A DNA stretch of 64,000 nucleotides from Lujinxingiaceae bacterium (GTDB taxonomy: Bacteria > Myxococcota_A > Bradymonadia > Bradymonadales > Bradymonadaceae), in NCBI GenBank assembly GCA_013697635.1, contig JACCWM010000106.1, positions 1 to 64,000 on the forward strand, read 5' to 3'. The position numbers and the translations under genes were made by a program. Below, piece by piece: positions 56,801 through 64,000 of the stretch. The notes under the pieces were generated by a model. The model had not been told where the DNA came from, did no database searches, and saw only the letters and a list, made by a program, of their open reading frames with translations. Position 1 is the first letter of the stretch. The number at the start of each line of letters is the position of its first letter.

Positions 56801-57030
56801 GCATCGCTCGCCGTATCGTTGGCGGCGTCGGCGCCATTCGCGTCCTCGGCGCTGGTGTCGTCGACGCGCGCGGCGTCTTCAGCAGCATCAGTGATCTGGG
56901 TATTGTTCGAGGCGGTGTCGTTGCCCGCATCGTTGCCGGGCATTTTGACGCTGACATCGTCCGTGCAAGCAAAGACCATCGCCGCCAAAGTAAAGATGAT
57001 ACAGAGGCGTCGGGCGCTGTTTATGGCCAT
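53872..57030 (-). CDS. Giant Cys-rich, Gly-rich lipoprotein, short paralogue
   Basis: The protein is 1052 residues from ATG 57030 (MAINSARRLCIIF), preceded by GGGAG; upstream in-frame sequence to 57129 is not supported. The lipobox Cys is in AAMVFAC. Order: Asp/Ala linker, Ig-like beta domain with SSAERRFRLENTGEARIWIMSI, six Cys-rich modules of the GCE(T/V/I)N..x..CxxC..C type, a parallel beta-helix-like region (FFVATNGDDTFSGTRQFPLRNVQTAIDRA to NNVIA-type turns), and a Gly-rich tail of about 250 residues with poly-Gly runs. The Cys modules include one 210-residue unit that is repeated four times in the next gene. It is probably a surface fibre or adhesin; function unknown. Confidence 0.8.
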   Translation of the reverse strand: MAINSARRLCIIFTLAAMVFACTDDVSVKMPGNDAGNDTASNNTQITDAAEDAARVDDTSAEDANGADAANDTASDALNDTAIGGTSLDLCLLGSDPPTSPNCIGADKLDFGWIPIKSSAERRFRLENTGEARIWIMSITVPIDESDVEIETLAYKLEIDPNNPNRRIRVPETVPARINAGETLFVDVTVKAGVLTGALPADSVLIEADVNLDDLVELIVPFVGEIGHCATGTGSCDGSAATGCETDTSNNDAHCGGCGLVCELANVDARCVEGGCQMNGQCIPGFANCDKSVASGCESNVLSDDANCGSCGRNCARANADTGCNGTGDCDFACHTGFDDCNRDLALDLSDGCEVNIHTSPTQCGSCGFICNLPNAYPGCALGNCFVDSCMGDYGNCDGQTTNGCEINLANDVNNCNACNNKCSFPNASAKCEGRGCAIDTCFTDYANCTEAPGCETNTSVNVDHCGGCGLACDLANATPRCTGSNCLIDSCDPGFANCDSNHANGCEANTNTSLAHCGGCNLGCSVPNAVAQCQAPGGCSFVECLPGWIDLDGVNGPGTNGCEYACTPSAGEDHPYDTTQFDYASANRDTNCDGIDGDASRAFFVATNGDDTFSGTRQFPLRNVQTAIDRASNTSGINQVYVSNGTYSGQITLRPGVFVYGGYSRDNNWRRSASYTSAIENNSFETNRNVIAMQGSSITGAARTIVQNLTIRSGGANSLLLNTDQGASSYGVHCVNCPSLTMIGNDITAGAGASGKLGANSTTVGPGGTAGGNGGNGDHDGSTRGSRGSAGTSLCNDGGSGGLGGSRGNNYGENGFTGSVNTPGGPGGAGGNPGKKGGDGTGGSGGSLGPAGPGGNNTGALTNNFWRGNDGSAGGRGFHANGGGGGGGGGGQGCTFCINGTGNGGGGGGGAGCGGYGGSGGGAGGGSIGMVLINSDGVVISRNTIRTGQGGPGGAGGAGSSGGIGGNGGAGASVHTGEIGAGGNGGNGGNGGSGGYGGGGAGGPSLPMVVRTTALTSPTTTNTLNPGTGGAGGQSQGTNGNTGIALQIYYP
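55516..56145 (-). repeat. Single copy of the 630-bp Cys-module unit
   Basis: It spans exactly 630 bp (210 codons) from the GCE of module 2 (56145) to the GCE of module 6 (55515). It contains four Cys modules and aligns with each of the four tandem units at 58872-61391. Confidence 0.88.
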
Positions 57031-57092
57031 GAAGTGACTCCCGCGAGAACACGTGGTGGATGATGAAGGTAAAACGATGTGCTGGCAGAGAT

Positions 57093-57117
57093 TCTGGCAG
57101 GTTTGATAGGCGAAGTC
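57093..57117 (-). promoter_or_regulatory. Conserved upstream motif of the short paralogue
   Basis: TCTGGCAGGTTTG, 5 nt, CGAAGTC (plus-strand reading) lies 63 bp upstream of the start codon. The same motif with the same spacing is 65 bp upstream of the long paralogue (62323-62347). On the minus strand it contains a weak promoter-like TGGACT-17-CAGAAT. Confidence 0.55.
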
Positions 57118-57215
57118 CACGTTGGGCACGTAGCCACTGGCCCTGTCTGGACTTCAAGGCGCTCTGCTGATGAGCCGCTCGCGTGTTTGGCCAAGGCGAG
57201 CGACTCAATGCACGT

Positions 57216-60200
57216 TCATAGTGTGTGGAGTGGTAGTGCGAGGCCCTTGGCACCGACGGAGCTGGCCGGGCCACCTGAAGTTCCGCCGTTTCCGGAGGTG
57301 CCGTTGGTCGCCGTATTGTTAAGGGTCGGCGTCGTCGAAAAGGTGGTCGCGTTCAAGACGATCGGTATCGAGGCGCCACCGGCGCCGCCGCCGCCGTAGC
57401 CGCCAGTGCCGCCCATTCCGCCATTGCCGCCATTGCCGCCTGCCCCGATCTCGCTGGTCGCGTGCGTGGCGCCAAAGCCGCGATTTCCGCCGGGTCCGCC
57501 GCTGCTGCCGTTACCACTATTGCCGCCTGGGCCTCCCTGGCCGCTGAGGATGGTGTTGCGCGTGACGATGGCGCCGGTTGAGCTGACGAGAAAGAGACCG
57601 AAGGAGCCTCCGGCGGCACCGCCACCAGCGCCTCCATAGCCACCGCAGCCCGCACCGCCGCCACCGCCGCCGCCATTACCACTACCATCATCGACCCAGA
57701 ATCCACCCTGGCCGCCACCGCCGCCGCCGCCGCCGCCGCCATTCCCATGGATGCCGCGGCCGCCAACGGTGCCGTCGACGCCTCTCCAGAAGAAGCTCGT
57801 GAGCGTGCCCGAATTCGAACCACCTGCGCCGGCCGGGCCGAGTGTGCCACTGGGGCCGCTGTTACCTGCGCCTCCAATCTTACCGGGGTTTCCGCCGGCG
57901 CCACCGGCACCGCCGGAAACACCGTCCTGGCCAGTGAAGCCTGGTTCGCCCGTATTACTGCCCTCGGCGCCACCAAGCCCGCCGCTGCCACCCGAGCGGC
58001 AACTGGAAGTGCCGGGGGCCCCGCGCGCTCCGCGGGTGGGGCCGTCGGCCGAGCCGTTGCCGCCGTTGCCGCCGTTGCCACCGGTCGGGCCGATGGTCGA
58101 GTTGTTAGCGCCGTTCTGTCCGGCGGCGCCAGCGCCTGCGGCAATGTCGTTGCCGATCAAGCTCAACGATGGGCAGTTGACGCAGTGCACGGCGTAGCTC
58201 GAAGCACCCTGGCTTGTCGTGGGTATGATGCTGTTGGCGCCGCCCGAGCGAATCGTGAGGTTTTGCACGACCGCTCGAGCTGTCCCGGTGAGGTTAGTAC
58301 CGCGCATGGCGATGACGTTGTTGTTGGTCTCGAAACCGCTGTGATCGGTCAAAGTGACATAACTGGGTGAGCGCTGCCAGTTGTTGGTTCTGGAGAAGCC
58401 GCCGTAAACCGAGACCCCCGCCTGCAAAATGATTTGCCCGGTGTAGGTGCCGGCCGAGACGTAGACTTGGTCGATACCACTGGTGATCGAGGCGCGATTG
58501 ATCGCTGCCTGAATCGTGCGCATGGGGAACTGGCGCGTGCCGGAGAAGGTGTCGTCTCCGTTGGTGGCCACGAAGAAGGCGCGCGAGGCGTCGCCGTCGA
58601 CGCCGTCGCAGTTGGTGTCACGGTTGGCCGAGCCATAATCGGGCTGCGTGAGATCGTAGGGGCGATCTTCGCCAGCGCTGGGCGTGCAGGCGTACTCGCA
58701 GCCATTGGTGCCGGGACCGTTGACGCCGTCGAGGTCGGTCCAGCCGGGCAGACACGAGGCAAACGAACAGGTGCCGGGCGCCGAGCACTGGGCGACGGCG
58801 TTGGGGATGGTGCAGGCCTGATTGCAGCCGCCGCAGTGAGCAAGGCTTGTGTTGGTGTTGGCCTCACAGCCGTTGACGTGATTGGTGTCGCAGTTGGCAA
58901 AGCCAGCATTGCAACTGTCGATCAGACAGCCGCTGCCGGTGCAGCGCGGGGTAGCGTTGGCAAGATCGCAGGCCAGATTGCAGCCGCCGCAGTGATTGAC
59001 GTCGCTGGTGGTGTTGGTCTCGCAGCCCGGTGCCGTGGTGCAATCGGCGTAGTCGGTGAAGCAGGAGGCGATCGCGCAGCTGCGGCCCTCACATTTGGCG
59101 GAGGCGTTGGGAAAGCTGCACTTATTGTTGCAGGCGTTGCAGTTGTTGACGTCGTTGGCCAGGTTTACCTCGCAGCCATTGGTCGGGCTCGTGTCGCAGT
59201 TGGCGTGGTCGCCGGTGCAGCTCTGAATGAAGCAGCCGCCCATTGCACATCCCGGCACGGCGTTTGGCAGGTTGCAGGCGGCGTTGCACGTCCCGCAGTT
59301 AGCGGGCGAGGTGTAGATGTTGATCTCGCAGCCATTGGAGGGGGTCAGGGGCAGATCGTTGTTGCAGTCGGCGAAACCGACATGGCAGGCAAAGTCGCAC
59401 GCGCCCGCGCCGTTGCAGGCCGATCCGGCGTTGTCGCGCTCGCAGGAGCGCCCGCAGCCGCCGCAGTTGTCGTCGTCAGCGAGCAGGTTGGTCTCACAGC
59501 CGTTGGCGTGGTTGCCGTCGCAGTTGGAGAAGCCCGGGTTGCAAGAGTCGATCAGGCAGCCGCTGGCGCTGCAGCGCGCCGTGGCGTTGGGCAGATTGCA
59601 GGCTAGATTGCATCCGCCGCAGTGATTGACGTCGTTGGTCGTGTTGGTCTCGCAGCCCGGCGCGGTGGTGCAATCGGCATAATCGGTGAAACAAAAATCG
59701 ATTTCACAGGTGCGGGTCGTGCACTTGGCGCCGGCGTTGGGAAAGCTGCACTTGTTGCTGCAGGCGTTGCAGTTGTTGACGTCGTTGGCCAGGTTGGTTT
59801 CACAGCCGTTGGTCGTGCTCGTGTCGCAGTTGGCGAAGTCGCCATTGCAGGCCTCGATGGTGCAGTCACCCAATGTGCAACCCGGTACGGCGTTTGGCAG
59901 GTTGCAGGCGGCGTTGCACGCCCCGCAGTTAGCTGGCGACGTGTGAATGTTGATCTCGCAGCCATTGGAGGGGGTCAATGGCAGATCGTTATTGCAGTCA
60001 GCAAAGCCCGTGTGGCAGGCAAAGTCGCACGTGCCCGCGCCGTTGCAGGCCGATCCGGCGTTGTCGCGCTCGCAGGAGCGCCCGCAGCCGCCGCAGTTGT
60101 CGTCGTCAGCGAGCAGGTTGGTCTCACAGCCGTTGGTGTGGTTGCCGTCGCAGTTGGCGAAGCCCGGGTTGCAAGAGTCGATCAGGCAGCCGCTGGCGCT

Positions 60201-62258
60201 GCAGCGCGCCGTGGCGTTGGCCAACTCACAGACCTGGCCGCAGCCGCCGCAGTGATTGGCATTGTTGGTCGTGTTGGTCTCGCAGCCGGGAGCGTCGGTG
60301 CAATTGGCGTAGTCCGTGAAGCAGAAGTCGATCGCGCAACCGCGCTGCTCGCATTTTGCCGCGGCGTTGGGAAAGCTGCACTTGTTGTTGCAGGCGTTGC
60401 AGTTGTTGACGTCGTTGGCCAGGTTGGTCTCGCAGCCGTTGGTCGTGCTCGTGTCGCAGTTGGCGAAGTCGCCATTGCAGGCCTCGATGGTGCAGCCACT
60501 CGATGTGCAACCAGGGACGGCGTTTGGAAGATTGCAGGCGGCGTTGCACGCCCCGCAATGGGCAATCGCGCTGCGGGTGTCGATCTCGCAACCATCGGAG
60601 GTCGCCAGGGGCAGATCATTGTTGCAGTCGGCAAAGCCCGTGTGGCAGGCAAAATTGCAGCTTCCCGAGCCATTGCAACCGGAATCGGCGTTTTCACGTG
60701 CGCAGGAGCGGCCGCAGCCGCCGCAGTTGTGGTCATCGTCGCGCACATCGGCCTCGCAGCCGGTCGCAGCCGTGTTGTCGCAATTGGCAAACCCTGTATT
60801 ACAGCTGTCGATCAAGCAACCGCTGCCACTGCAGCGCGGCGTGGCATTGGCCAGCTCACAGGCTTGGCCGCATCCGCCGCAGTGATTGACGTTGGTGGTC
60901 GTGTTGGTCTCGCAGCCGGGAGCGGCGGTGCAATCGGCGTAATCGGTGAAACAAAAGTCGATTTCGCAGGTGCGGGCCGCGCACCTGGCGCCGGCGTTGG
61001 GAAAGCTACACTTATTGGCGCAGGCGTTGCAGTTGTTGACGTCGTTGGCCAGGTCGACCTCACAGCCGTTGGCTGCCAGTGTATCGCAGTCAAAGTGGTC
61101 GCCCACGCAGCTCTCGACGGTGCAAGCGCCCTGCGCACAGCCCTCATTGGCGTTGGGCAGGTTGCAGACGAAGCTGCAGCTTCCGCAGTGGGTTGGTGAG
61201 TTGTGAATGTCGACCTCGCAGCCATCGGAGCTGTCTTGTGGCAGGTCGCTGTTGCAGTCGCCAAAGCCCGTGTGGCAGGCAAAATTGCAGGTGCCCGAGC
61301 CGTTGCAGCCGGTCTCGGCATTCTCACGCGCACAGGAGCGGCCGCAGCCGCCGCAGTTGGCGTCGTCTGAGAGCACGTTGGCCTCGCAGCCGCTGCTGAT
61401 CTTCTTGTCGCAGTTGGCAAAGCCAGGCACACACTGGCCATTGATCTGGCAGCCGCCCTCGACGCAGTGAGAATCGACGTTGGCCAACGAACAGATCAGG
61501 CCGCAGCCACCGCAGTTCGCGGTGTTGGCGCCTGTATCGGTCTCGCAGCCTGTAGCGGCGCTGCCATCGCAGCTGCCACGGCCGCTCTCGCACTCTCCGA
61601 TCTCGCCGGTCAACGCCACGGTCAACGTAACGAATTCGGCGCGATTGATGTCCACCTCGACGAGAGCCGAATCGGCCGGCAGCGCGCCGGTCTCGAGGCC
61701 AGCGATTACTGCGACGTCGACGAAGAGCGTCTCGCCGGCGTTGAGGCGCGAAGGCAGGCTCTCGGGCACGCGGATGCGGCGGTTTGGGTTGTTCGGGTCG
61801 ACCTCGAGCTTGTAGATCGATGTCTCGAACTCGGCATCGCTGCTCTCGTCGCTCGGAATGGTCACCGAGAGCATCCAGATGCGGGATTCGCCAGTGTTTT
61901 CAAAGCGGAAGCGGCGCTCGGCGCGACTGTTGATCGGAATCCAGCCAAAGTCGAGTTGATCGCCGCCCACACAATTCGGCGAGGTGGGCGGGTCGGATCC
62001 GAGCAAACAAAGCGTGTACCGGGTGTTGCCGCCGGCTGTGTCGGTGTCGCTGATCGTGTCGGCGTCGAATGCGTCGGCCACGCCGGTATCGATCTTCTCC
62101 CCAACATCATCAACGAGATCCGTTGTTGTGTGCGCATCGCGCGCGGCGTCAGCGCCGGTGTCATTGGTGCCTGGCGGGTTGATCGCGGCATCGTCGGAAC
62201 AAGCGAAGGCTACCGTCATGAGAAAGACTAGACCAAGACGGCGCGCACCAAGGGACAT
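57216..62258 (-). CDS. Giant Cys-rich, Gly-rich lipoprotein, long paralogue
   Basis: The protein is 1680 residues from ATG 62258 (MSLGARRLGLVF); a TTG at 62276 is a weaker start. The lipobox Cys is in TVAFAC. Domain order matches the short paralogue: Asp-rich linker, Ig-like domain (SRAERRFRFENTGESRIWML), 18 Cys modules, beta-helix region (FFVATNGDDTFSGTRQFPMRTIQAAINRA) and Gly-rich tail. The Cys modules are arranged as one starter, four tandem copies of a four-module, 210-residue unit, and one closing module; the short paralogue has one unit in the same frame. The C-terminal beta-helix and Gly tail are strongly alike in both, so the pair arose by gene duplication followed by unit expansion. 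Confidence 0.82.
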   Translation of the reverse strand: MSLGARRLGLVFLMTVAFACSDDAAINPPGTNDTGADAARDAHTTTDLVDDVGEKIDTGVADAFDADTISDTDTAGGNTRYTLCLLGSDPPTSPNCVGGDQLDFGWIPINSRAERRFRFENTGESRIWMLSVTIPSDESSDAEFETSIYKLEVDPNNPNRRIRVPESLPSRLNAGETLFVDVAVIAGLETGALPADSALVEVDINRAEFVTLTVALTGEIGECESGRGSCDGSAATGCETDTGANTANCGGCGLICSLANVDSHCVEGGCQINGQCVPGFANCDKKISSGCEANVLSDDANCGGCGRSCARENAETGCNGSGTCNFACHTGFGDCNSDLPQDSSDGCEVDIHNSPTHCGSCSFVCNLPNANEGCAQGACTVESCVGDHFDCDTLAANGCEVDLANDVNNCNACANKCSFPNAGARCAARTCEIDFCFTDYADCTAAPGCETNTTTNVNHCGGCGQACELANATPRCSGSGCLIDSCNTGFANCDNTAATGCEADVRDDDHNCGGCGRSCARENADSGCNGSGSCNFACHTGFADCNNDLPLATSDGCEIDTRSAIAHCGACNAACNLPNAVPGCTSSGCTIEACNGDFANCDTSTTNGCETNLANDVNNCNACNNKCSFPNAAAKCEQRGCAIDFCFTDYANCTDAPGCETNTTNNANHCGGCGQVCELANATARCSASGCLIDSCNPGFANCDGNHTNGCETNLLADDDNCGGCGRSCERDNAGSACNGAGTCDFACHTGFADCNNDLPLTPSNGCEINIHTSPANCGACNAACNLPNAVPGCTLGDCTIEACNGDFANCDTSTTNGCETNLANDVNNCNACSNKCSFPNAGAKCTTRTCEIDFCFTDYADCTTAPGCETNTTNDVNHCGGCNLACNLPNATARCSASGCLIDSCNPGFSNCDGNHANGCETNLLADDDNCGGCGRSCERDNAGSACNGAGACDFACHVGFADCNNDLPLTPSNGCEINIYTSPANCGTCNAACNLPNAVPGCAMGGCFIQSCTGDHANCDTSPTNGCEVNLANDVNNCNACNNKCSFPNASAKCEGRSCAIASCFTDYADCTTAPGCETNTTSDVNHCGGCNLACDLANATPRCTGSGCLIDSCNAGFANCDTNHVNGCEANTNTSLAHCGGCNQACTIPNAVAQCSAPGTCSFASCLPGWTDLDGVNGPGTNGCEYACTPSAGEDRPYDLTQPDYGSANRDTNCDGVDGDASRAFFVATNGDDTFSGTRQFPMRTIQAAINRASITSGIDQVYVSAGTYTGQIILQAGVSVYGGFSRTNNWQRSPSYVTLTDHSGFETNNNVIAMRGTNLTGTARAVVQNLTIRSGGANSIIPTTSQGASSYAVHCVNCPSLSLIGNDIAAGAGAAGQNGANNSTIGPTGGNGGNGGNGSADGPTRGARGAPGTSSCRSGGSGGLGGAEGSNTGEPGFTGQDGVSGGAGGAGGNPGKIGGAGNSGPSGTLGPAGAGGSNSGTLTSFFWRGVDGTVGGRGIHGNGGGGGGGGGGQGGFWVDDGSGNGGGGGGGAGCGGYGGAGGGAAGGSFGLFLVSSTGAIVTRNTILSGQGGPGGNSGNGSSGGPGGNRGFGATHATSEIGAGGNGGNGGMGGTGGYGGGGAGGASIPIVLNATTFSTTPTLNNTATNGTSGNGGTSGGPASSVGAKGLALPLHTL
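58872..61391 (-). repeat. Four exact-length 630-bp tandem repeats within the long paralogue
   Basis: Unit boundaries fall at 61391, 60761, 60131, 59501 and 58871, each marked by the GCE tripeptide before a D-rich N(V/L)(L/R).DD module. Every unit is 630 bp, so the reading frame is preserved. Units 3 and 4 (59502-60131 and 58872-59501) are nearly identical in long stretches; for example, the SCERDNAGSACNGAG region is the same. This points to recent duplication or gene conversion. Confidence 0.9.
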
Positions 62259-62322
62259 AAGAGGCTCTCGACTCAACGTTTTTATAAATTGTAAGAGGGT
62301 AAGCGATTAAGCTTAAAGCAAG

Positions 62323-62347
62323 TCTGGCAGGTTTGTAGATCGAAGTC
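62323..62347 (-). promoter_or_regulatory. Conserved upstream motif of the long paralogue
   Basis: Same TCTGGCAGGTTTG-5 nt-CGAAGTC motif as at 57093-57117, 65 bp from the start codon. The minus strand reads TAGACT-17-CAGACT, a poor promoter match. Confidence 0.55.
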
Positions 62348-62378
62348 TAATCCATGCGTTGAGGCCAAGAACGCAAAA

Positions 62379-62409
62379 GAGCTCGGGCCAATTAAGTAGG
62401 CCCGAGCTC
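62379..62409 (-). terminator. Terminator-like hairpin after the HEAT-repeat gene
   Basis: An 11-bp perfect stem GAGCTCGGGCC/GGCCCGAGCTC with a 9-nt loop, followed on the minus strand by TTTTGCGTT, lies about 85 bp past the stop at 62494. Confidence 0.6.
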
Positions 62410-62493
62410 ACCATTGCAGCTCAATCACATATCATCCAATCAATTCAACGTTCATAACACAGCAAGCGTCATAGCAGAAATTTTTACTGCAAT

Positions 62494-63060
62494 TTAGCGC
62501 ACATAGCTGGTGATGCGCTGGTGGACGGCGTGGTCGCCTTCGGTCTGAGCGAGCACACTGAGCAGATCGAAGCCGGCCTGGCCACCGAAGCGGCCCAGAG
62601 CAACAACAGTTGCCATGCGCACATCCGTGTTGCGATGCGAGGCCAGACCCTCGAGTGTTGCCACACCTTGCTCGCCGAAGGCCTCGGCGTAGGCGAGGAT
62701 GATCGTGGGGTAGAGCGCGTGGGTGGCACGGTTTTTGGTGATCAAGTTCTCGAGCACTTCACGAACGCGCACGTCGTGGCCGTAGAGGGCAAGCGACTGA
62801 ATGGCGCGGGCGCGCACGTTGGCCTGGATGCCATTGGCGGTGGTGATGCTCACCAGATCGCGCACCGGGTCGGCCGAGAGCTTGCGAAACTCGAGGCGGC
62901 TGGCCACGTAGTTGTCGGACTGCAGAAACGAGGCGACCAGATCAAGGCTGTTGACGCGCTCGGCCTGGGTGGCCTCAGACGGCAGGTACTCGGCGAAAGC
63001 GGCCGTGTTGAAGAAGATCGTGGCGGCGAGGAGGATGAGAGCAAACTTGAGAGTCTTCAT
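62494..63060 (-). CDS. Exported HEAT-repeat-like protein
   Basis: The 188-residue protein has signal MKTLKFALILLAATIFFNTAAFAEYLP, with GGAG 9 nt upstream of the ATG. The mature part is helical pairs of about 30-35 residues with the HEAT spacing: DPVRDLVSITTANGIQANVRARAIQSLALYGHDVRVREVLENLI, and HRNTDVRMATVVALGRFGGQAGFDLLSVLAQ. No catalytic residues. It is probably a periplasmic binding scaffold; the partner is unknown. Confidence 0.75.
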   Translation of the reverse strand: MKTLKFALILLAATIFFNTAAFAEYLPSEATQAERVNSLDLVASFLQSDNYVASRLEFRKLSADPVRDLVSITTANGIQANVRARAIQSLALYGHDVRVREVLENLITKNRATHALYPTIILAYAEAFGEQGVATLEGLASHRNTDVRMATVVALGRFGGQAGFDLLSVLAQTEGDHAVHQRITSYVR

Positions 63061-63384
63061 AATCTATAATCTCCGTAACTTCGAAAGTTTCTGTTTCTGG
63101 TTGATGCGACCAACTCAGCGACTTGTTGCTATTCAATGCTAGCGTCATGCCAACGTTGGCAGATGCCCCGAAATAGGCGGGTAGTTGGCGCAATCACTGC
63201 TCGATGCAAGGTTTGCATGCAATGAGCGGGAGCCCCCACGGGCCGAGATTCCATGATCTGAATGCCAGACTAGCCGATCTGGCTGCGGGGGTGGCTAGGG
63301 CAGTTGCCACCGGGCGACGCGCGCAAAAAAGCCCCGGCGCGAACGCCGGGGCTTTTAATTCAAATCACGCGCATGCGAGAGATG
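63061..63384 (-). other. 324-bp intergenic region
   Basis: It holds the leader of the HEAT-repeat gene and the terminator of the next gene. No further gene or repeat is supported. Confidence 0.5.
63327..63356 (-). terminator. Terminator of the lamin-tail-like protein gene
   Basis: AAAAGCCCCGGCG/CGCCGGGGCTTTT forms a 13-bp stem with a 4-nt loop, followed on the minus strand by a T-rich run, about 30 bp past the stop at 63385. Confidence 0.85.
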
Positions 63385-64000
63385 TCAGGGGCAGCCTGCC
63401 ACCGGTGGGATGCCGAAGTTGCTGGCGTCGTTGATCACGGCGGGCATGGGCCGAAAGAAGTAATCCGCCCTTACAAAGGGGGCCGTGCCCAAGTAGGGCG
63501 TGAAGTTGCAGCGACGAAGCGTCATGTCGGCCCAGGTCGAGGATGTGGGTTGCGCCGAGATCTGGCCAAAGGCGTCGATGATCGTGTCGCCGGCGTTGAA
63601 GGCGCCGGAATTGTCTTCGTCACGGTAGACGAAGAAGCGGTCGTCGCCATTGTGGTTCATGACGCTGGAGGTGACCTGGTCGCAGTTGGTGGCGATTCCG
63701 GGCACCGGATCGGTGGCGCTGGTGGCCGTGCTCTTGCACAGAGTCCAAACCTCACCGGGAGCGATCGTGCCGGCCGTCAATTTGACCTGCTGTGTGCAGG
63801 TCGTGTTCTGATTGGCGACCAAACACACACCGAACTGGTTTCGAGCGAGCGGGCTGGCGCCACAATTGTACAGCTCGAGCGCCTTGTTGTTGGTACCGCT
63901 GCCCTCGATGTATTCCGAGATGATCAGGCAGTCACCGACGGGCAGGTCGACAACAGTGATCTGCGCCGACTGAGAAGATCCGCCGATGCTCACCCTGACG
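63385..64000 (-). CDS. Lamin-tail-domain-like exported protein, 5' end cut by window
   Basis: The frame is open to the window edge; GTG 63993 is only an in-window candidate start and the true start lies upstream. The visible part reads DCLIISEYIEGSGTNNKALELYNCGASPLARNQFGVCLVANQNTTCTQQVKL, the first strands of an LTD (lamin tail domain). VWTLCKST and DRFFVYRDEDNSGAFNAGDTIIDAFGQI follow. LTD repeats are common on secreted nucleases and surface proteins of this type of organism. The C-terminus ends at PVAGCP. Confidence 0.7.
   Translation of the reverse strand, partial: VRVSIGGSSQSAQITVVDLPVGDCLIISEYIEGSGTNNKALELYNCGASPLARNQFGVCLVANQNTTCTQQVKLTAGTIAPGEVWTLCKSTATSATDPVPGIATNCDQVTSSVMNHNGDDRFFVYRDEDNSGAFNAGDTIIDAFGQISAQPTSSTWADMTLRRCNFTPYLGTAPFVRADYFFRPMPAVINDASNFGIPPVAGCP

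Noticed and set aside
55480-57063. Long plus-strand frame opposite the short giant lipoprotein
   Set aside because: Val/Ala-rich translation mirrors the Cys/Asn-rich modules; no start signal and no domain.

Overview
This window looks like a chromosomal segment of a GC-rich, Gram-negative, deltaproteobacterial-type organism. Myxococcota in the broad sense is my best guess, and a Bradymonadales-like lineage is possible. The basis is two paralogous outer-membrane beta-barrel proteins of a type common in Myxococcota, a eukaryotic-type Ser/Thr kinase with a C-terminal membrane anchor, several Cys-rich 'GCE..NC..C' lipoproteins, FHA-GGDEF and PAS-GAF-GGDEF-EAL signalling proteins, TonB/ExbB/ExbD-type proteins, and frequent GTG/TTG starts. 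The taxon is an inference; there is no rRNA here. I see no prophage, insertion sequence or CRISPR array.

Layout. 1-5354: a cut-off PPC-domain protein, uridine kinase, a membrane-anchored Ser/Thr kinase and an orphan N6-adenine DNA methyltransferase. 5401-8773: a LamG-type lipoprotein converging on a two-gene lasso-peptide locus (precursor plus asparagine-synthetase-like cyclase, both on the minus strand) that lacks the usual B1/B2 genes. 8774-16647: YceI-like protein, cytochrome P450, SMC and FtsY. 16758-18326: two beta-barrel proteins. 18428-27351: a tightly overlapped plus-strand operon of TPR protein, carboxypeptidase-regulatory-like membrane protein, DUF4350 protein, MoxR AAA+ ATPase and DUF58 protein. 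27352-28066: a 715-bp gene-free stretch full of hairpins and short repeats, ending in a good promoter for folD. 28067-32008: folD-gcvT-gcvH-gcvPA, a one-carbon/glycine-cleavage operon without gcvPB. 32021-37366: a TonB-like protein, pgi, an FHA-GGDEF cyclase and pyruvate kinase. 37457-40358: a Cys-rich lipoprotein, two uncharacterised proteins and a tRNA-Ala(GGC) with its own promoter and terminator. 40554-42526: exbB-exbD-tonB. 42837-48369: an uncharacterised protein, purM, two glycosyltransferase-type enzymes, a CRP-like regulator, folC and a 70-residue free-standing sigma-70 region-1.1-like protein. 48475-53677: an Ig-like lipoprotein and a GGDEF/EAL protein. 53872-62258: two giant paralogous lipoproteins. 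62494-64000: a HEAT-repeat protein and a lamin-tail-like protein cut by the window edge.

The two most notable items are these. (i) The lasso peptide locus: a 63-residue precursor fits the leader rule Y-x2-P-x-L-x3-G with a predicted 20-residue core, sits directly downstream of its cyclase, and its core is encoded antisense to the 3' end of a lipoprotein gene. (ii) The giant lipoprotein pair: the smaller has one copy, and the larger four exact-length tandem copies, of a 630-bp (210-residue, four-module) Cys-rich unit, so the size difference is explained almost exactly by expansion of this unit. A free-standing sigma-1.1-like protein is a third item worth following up.
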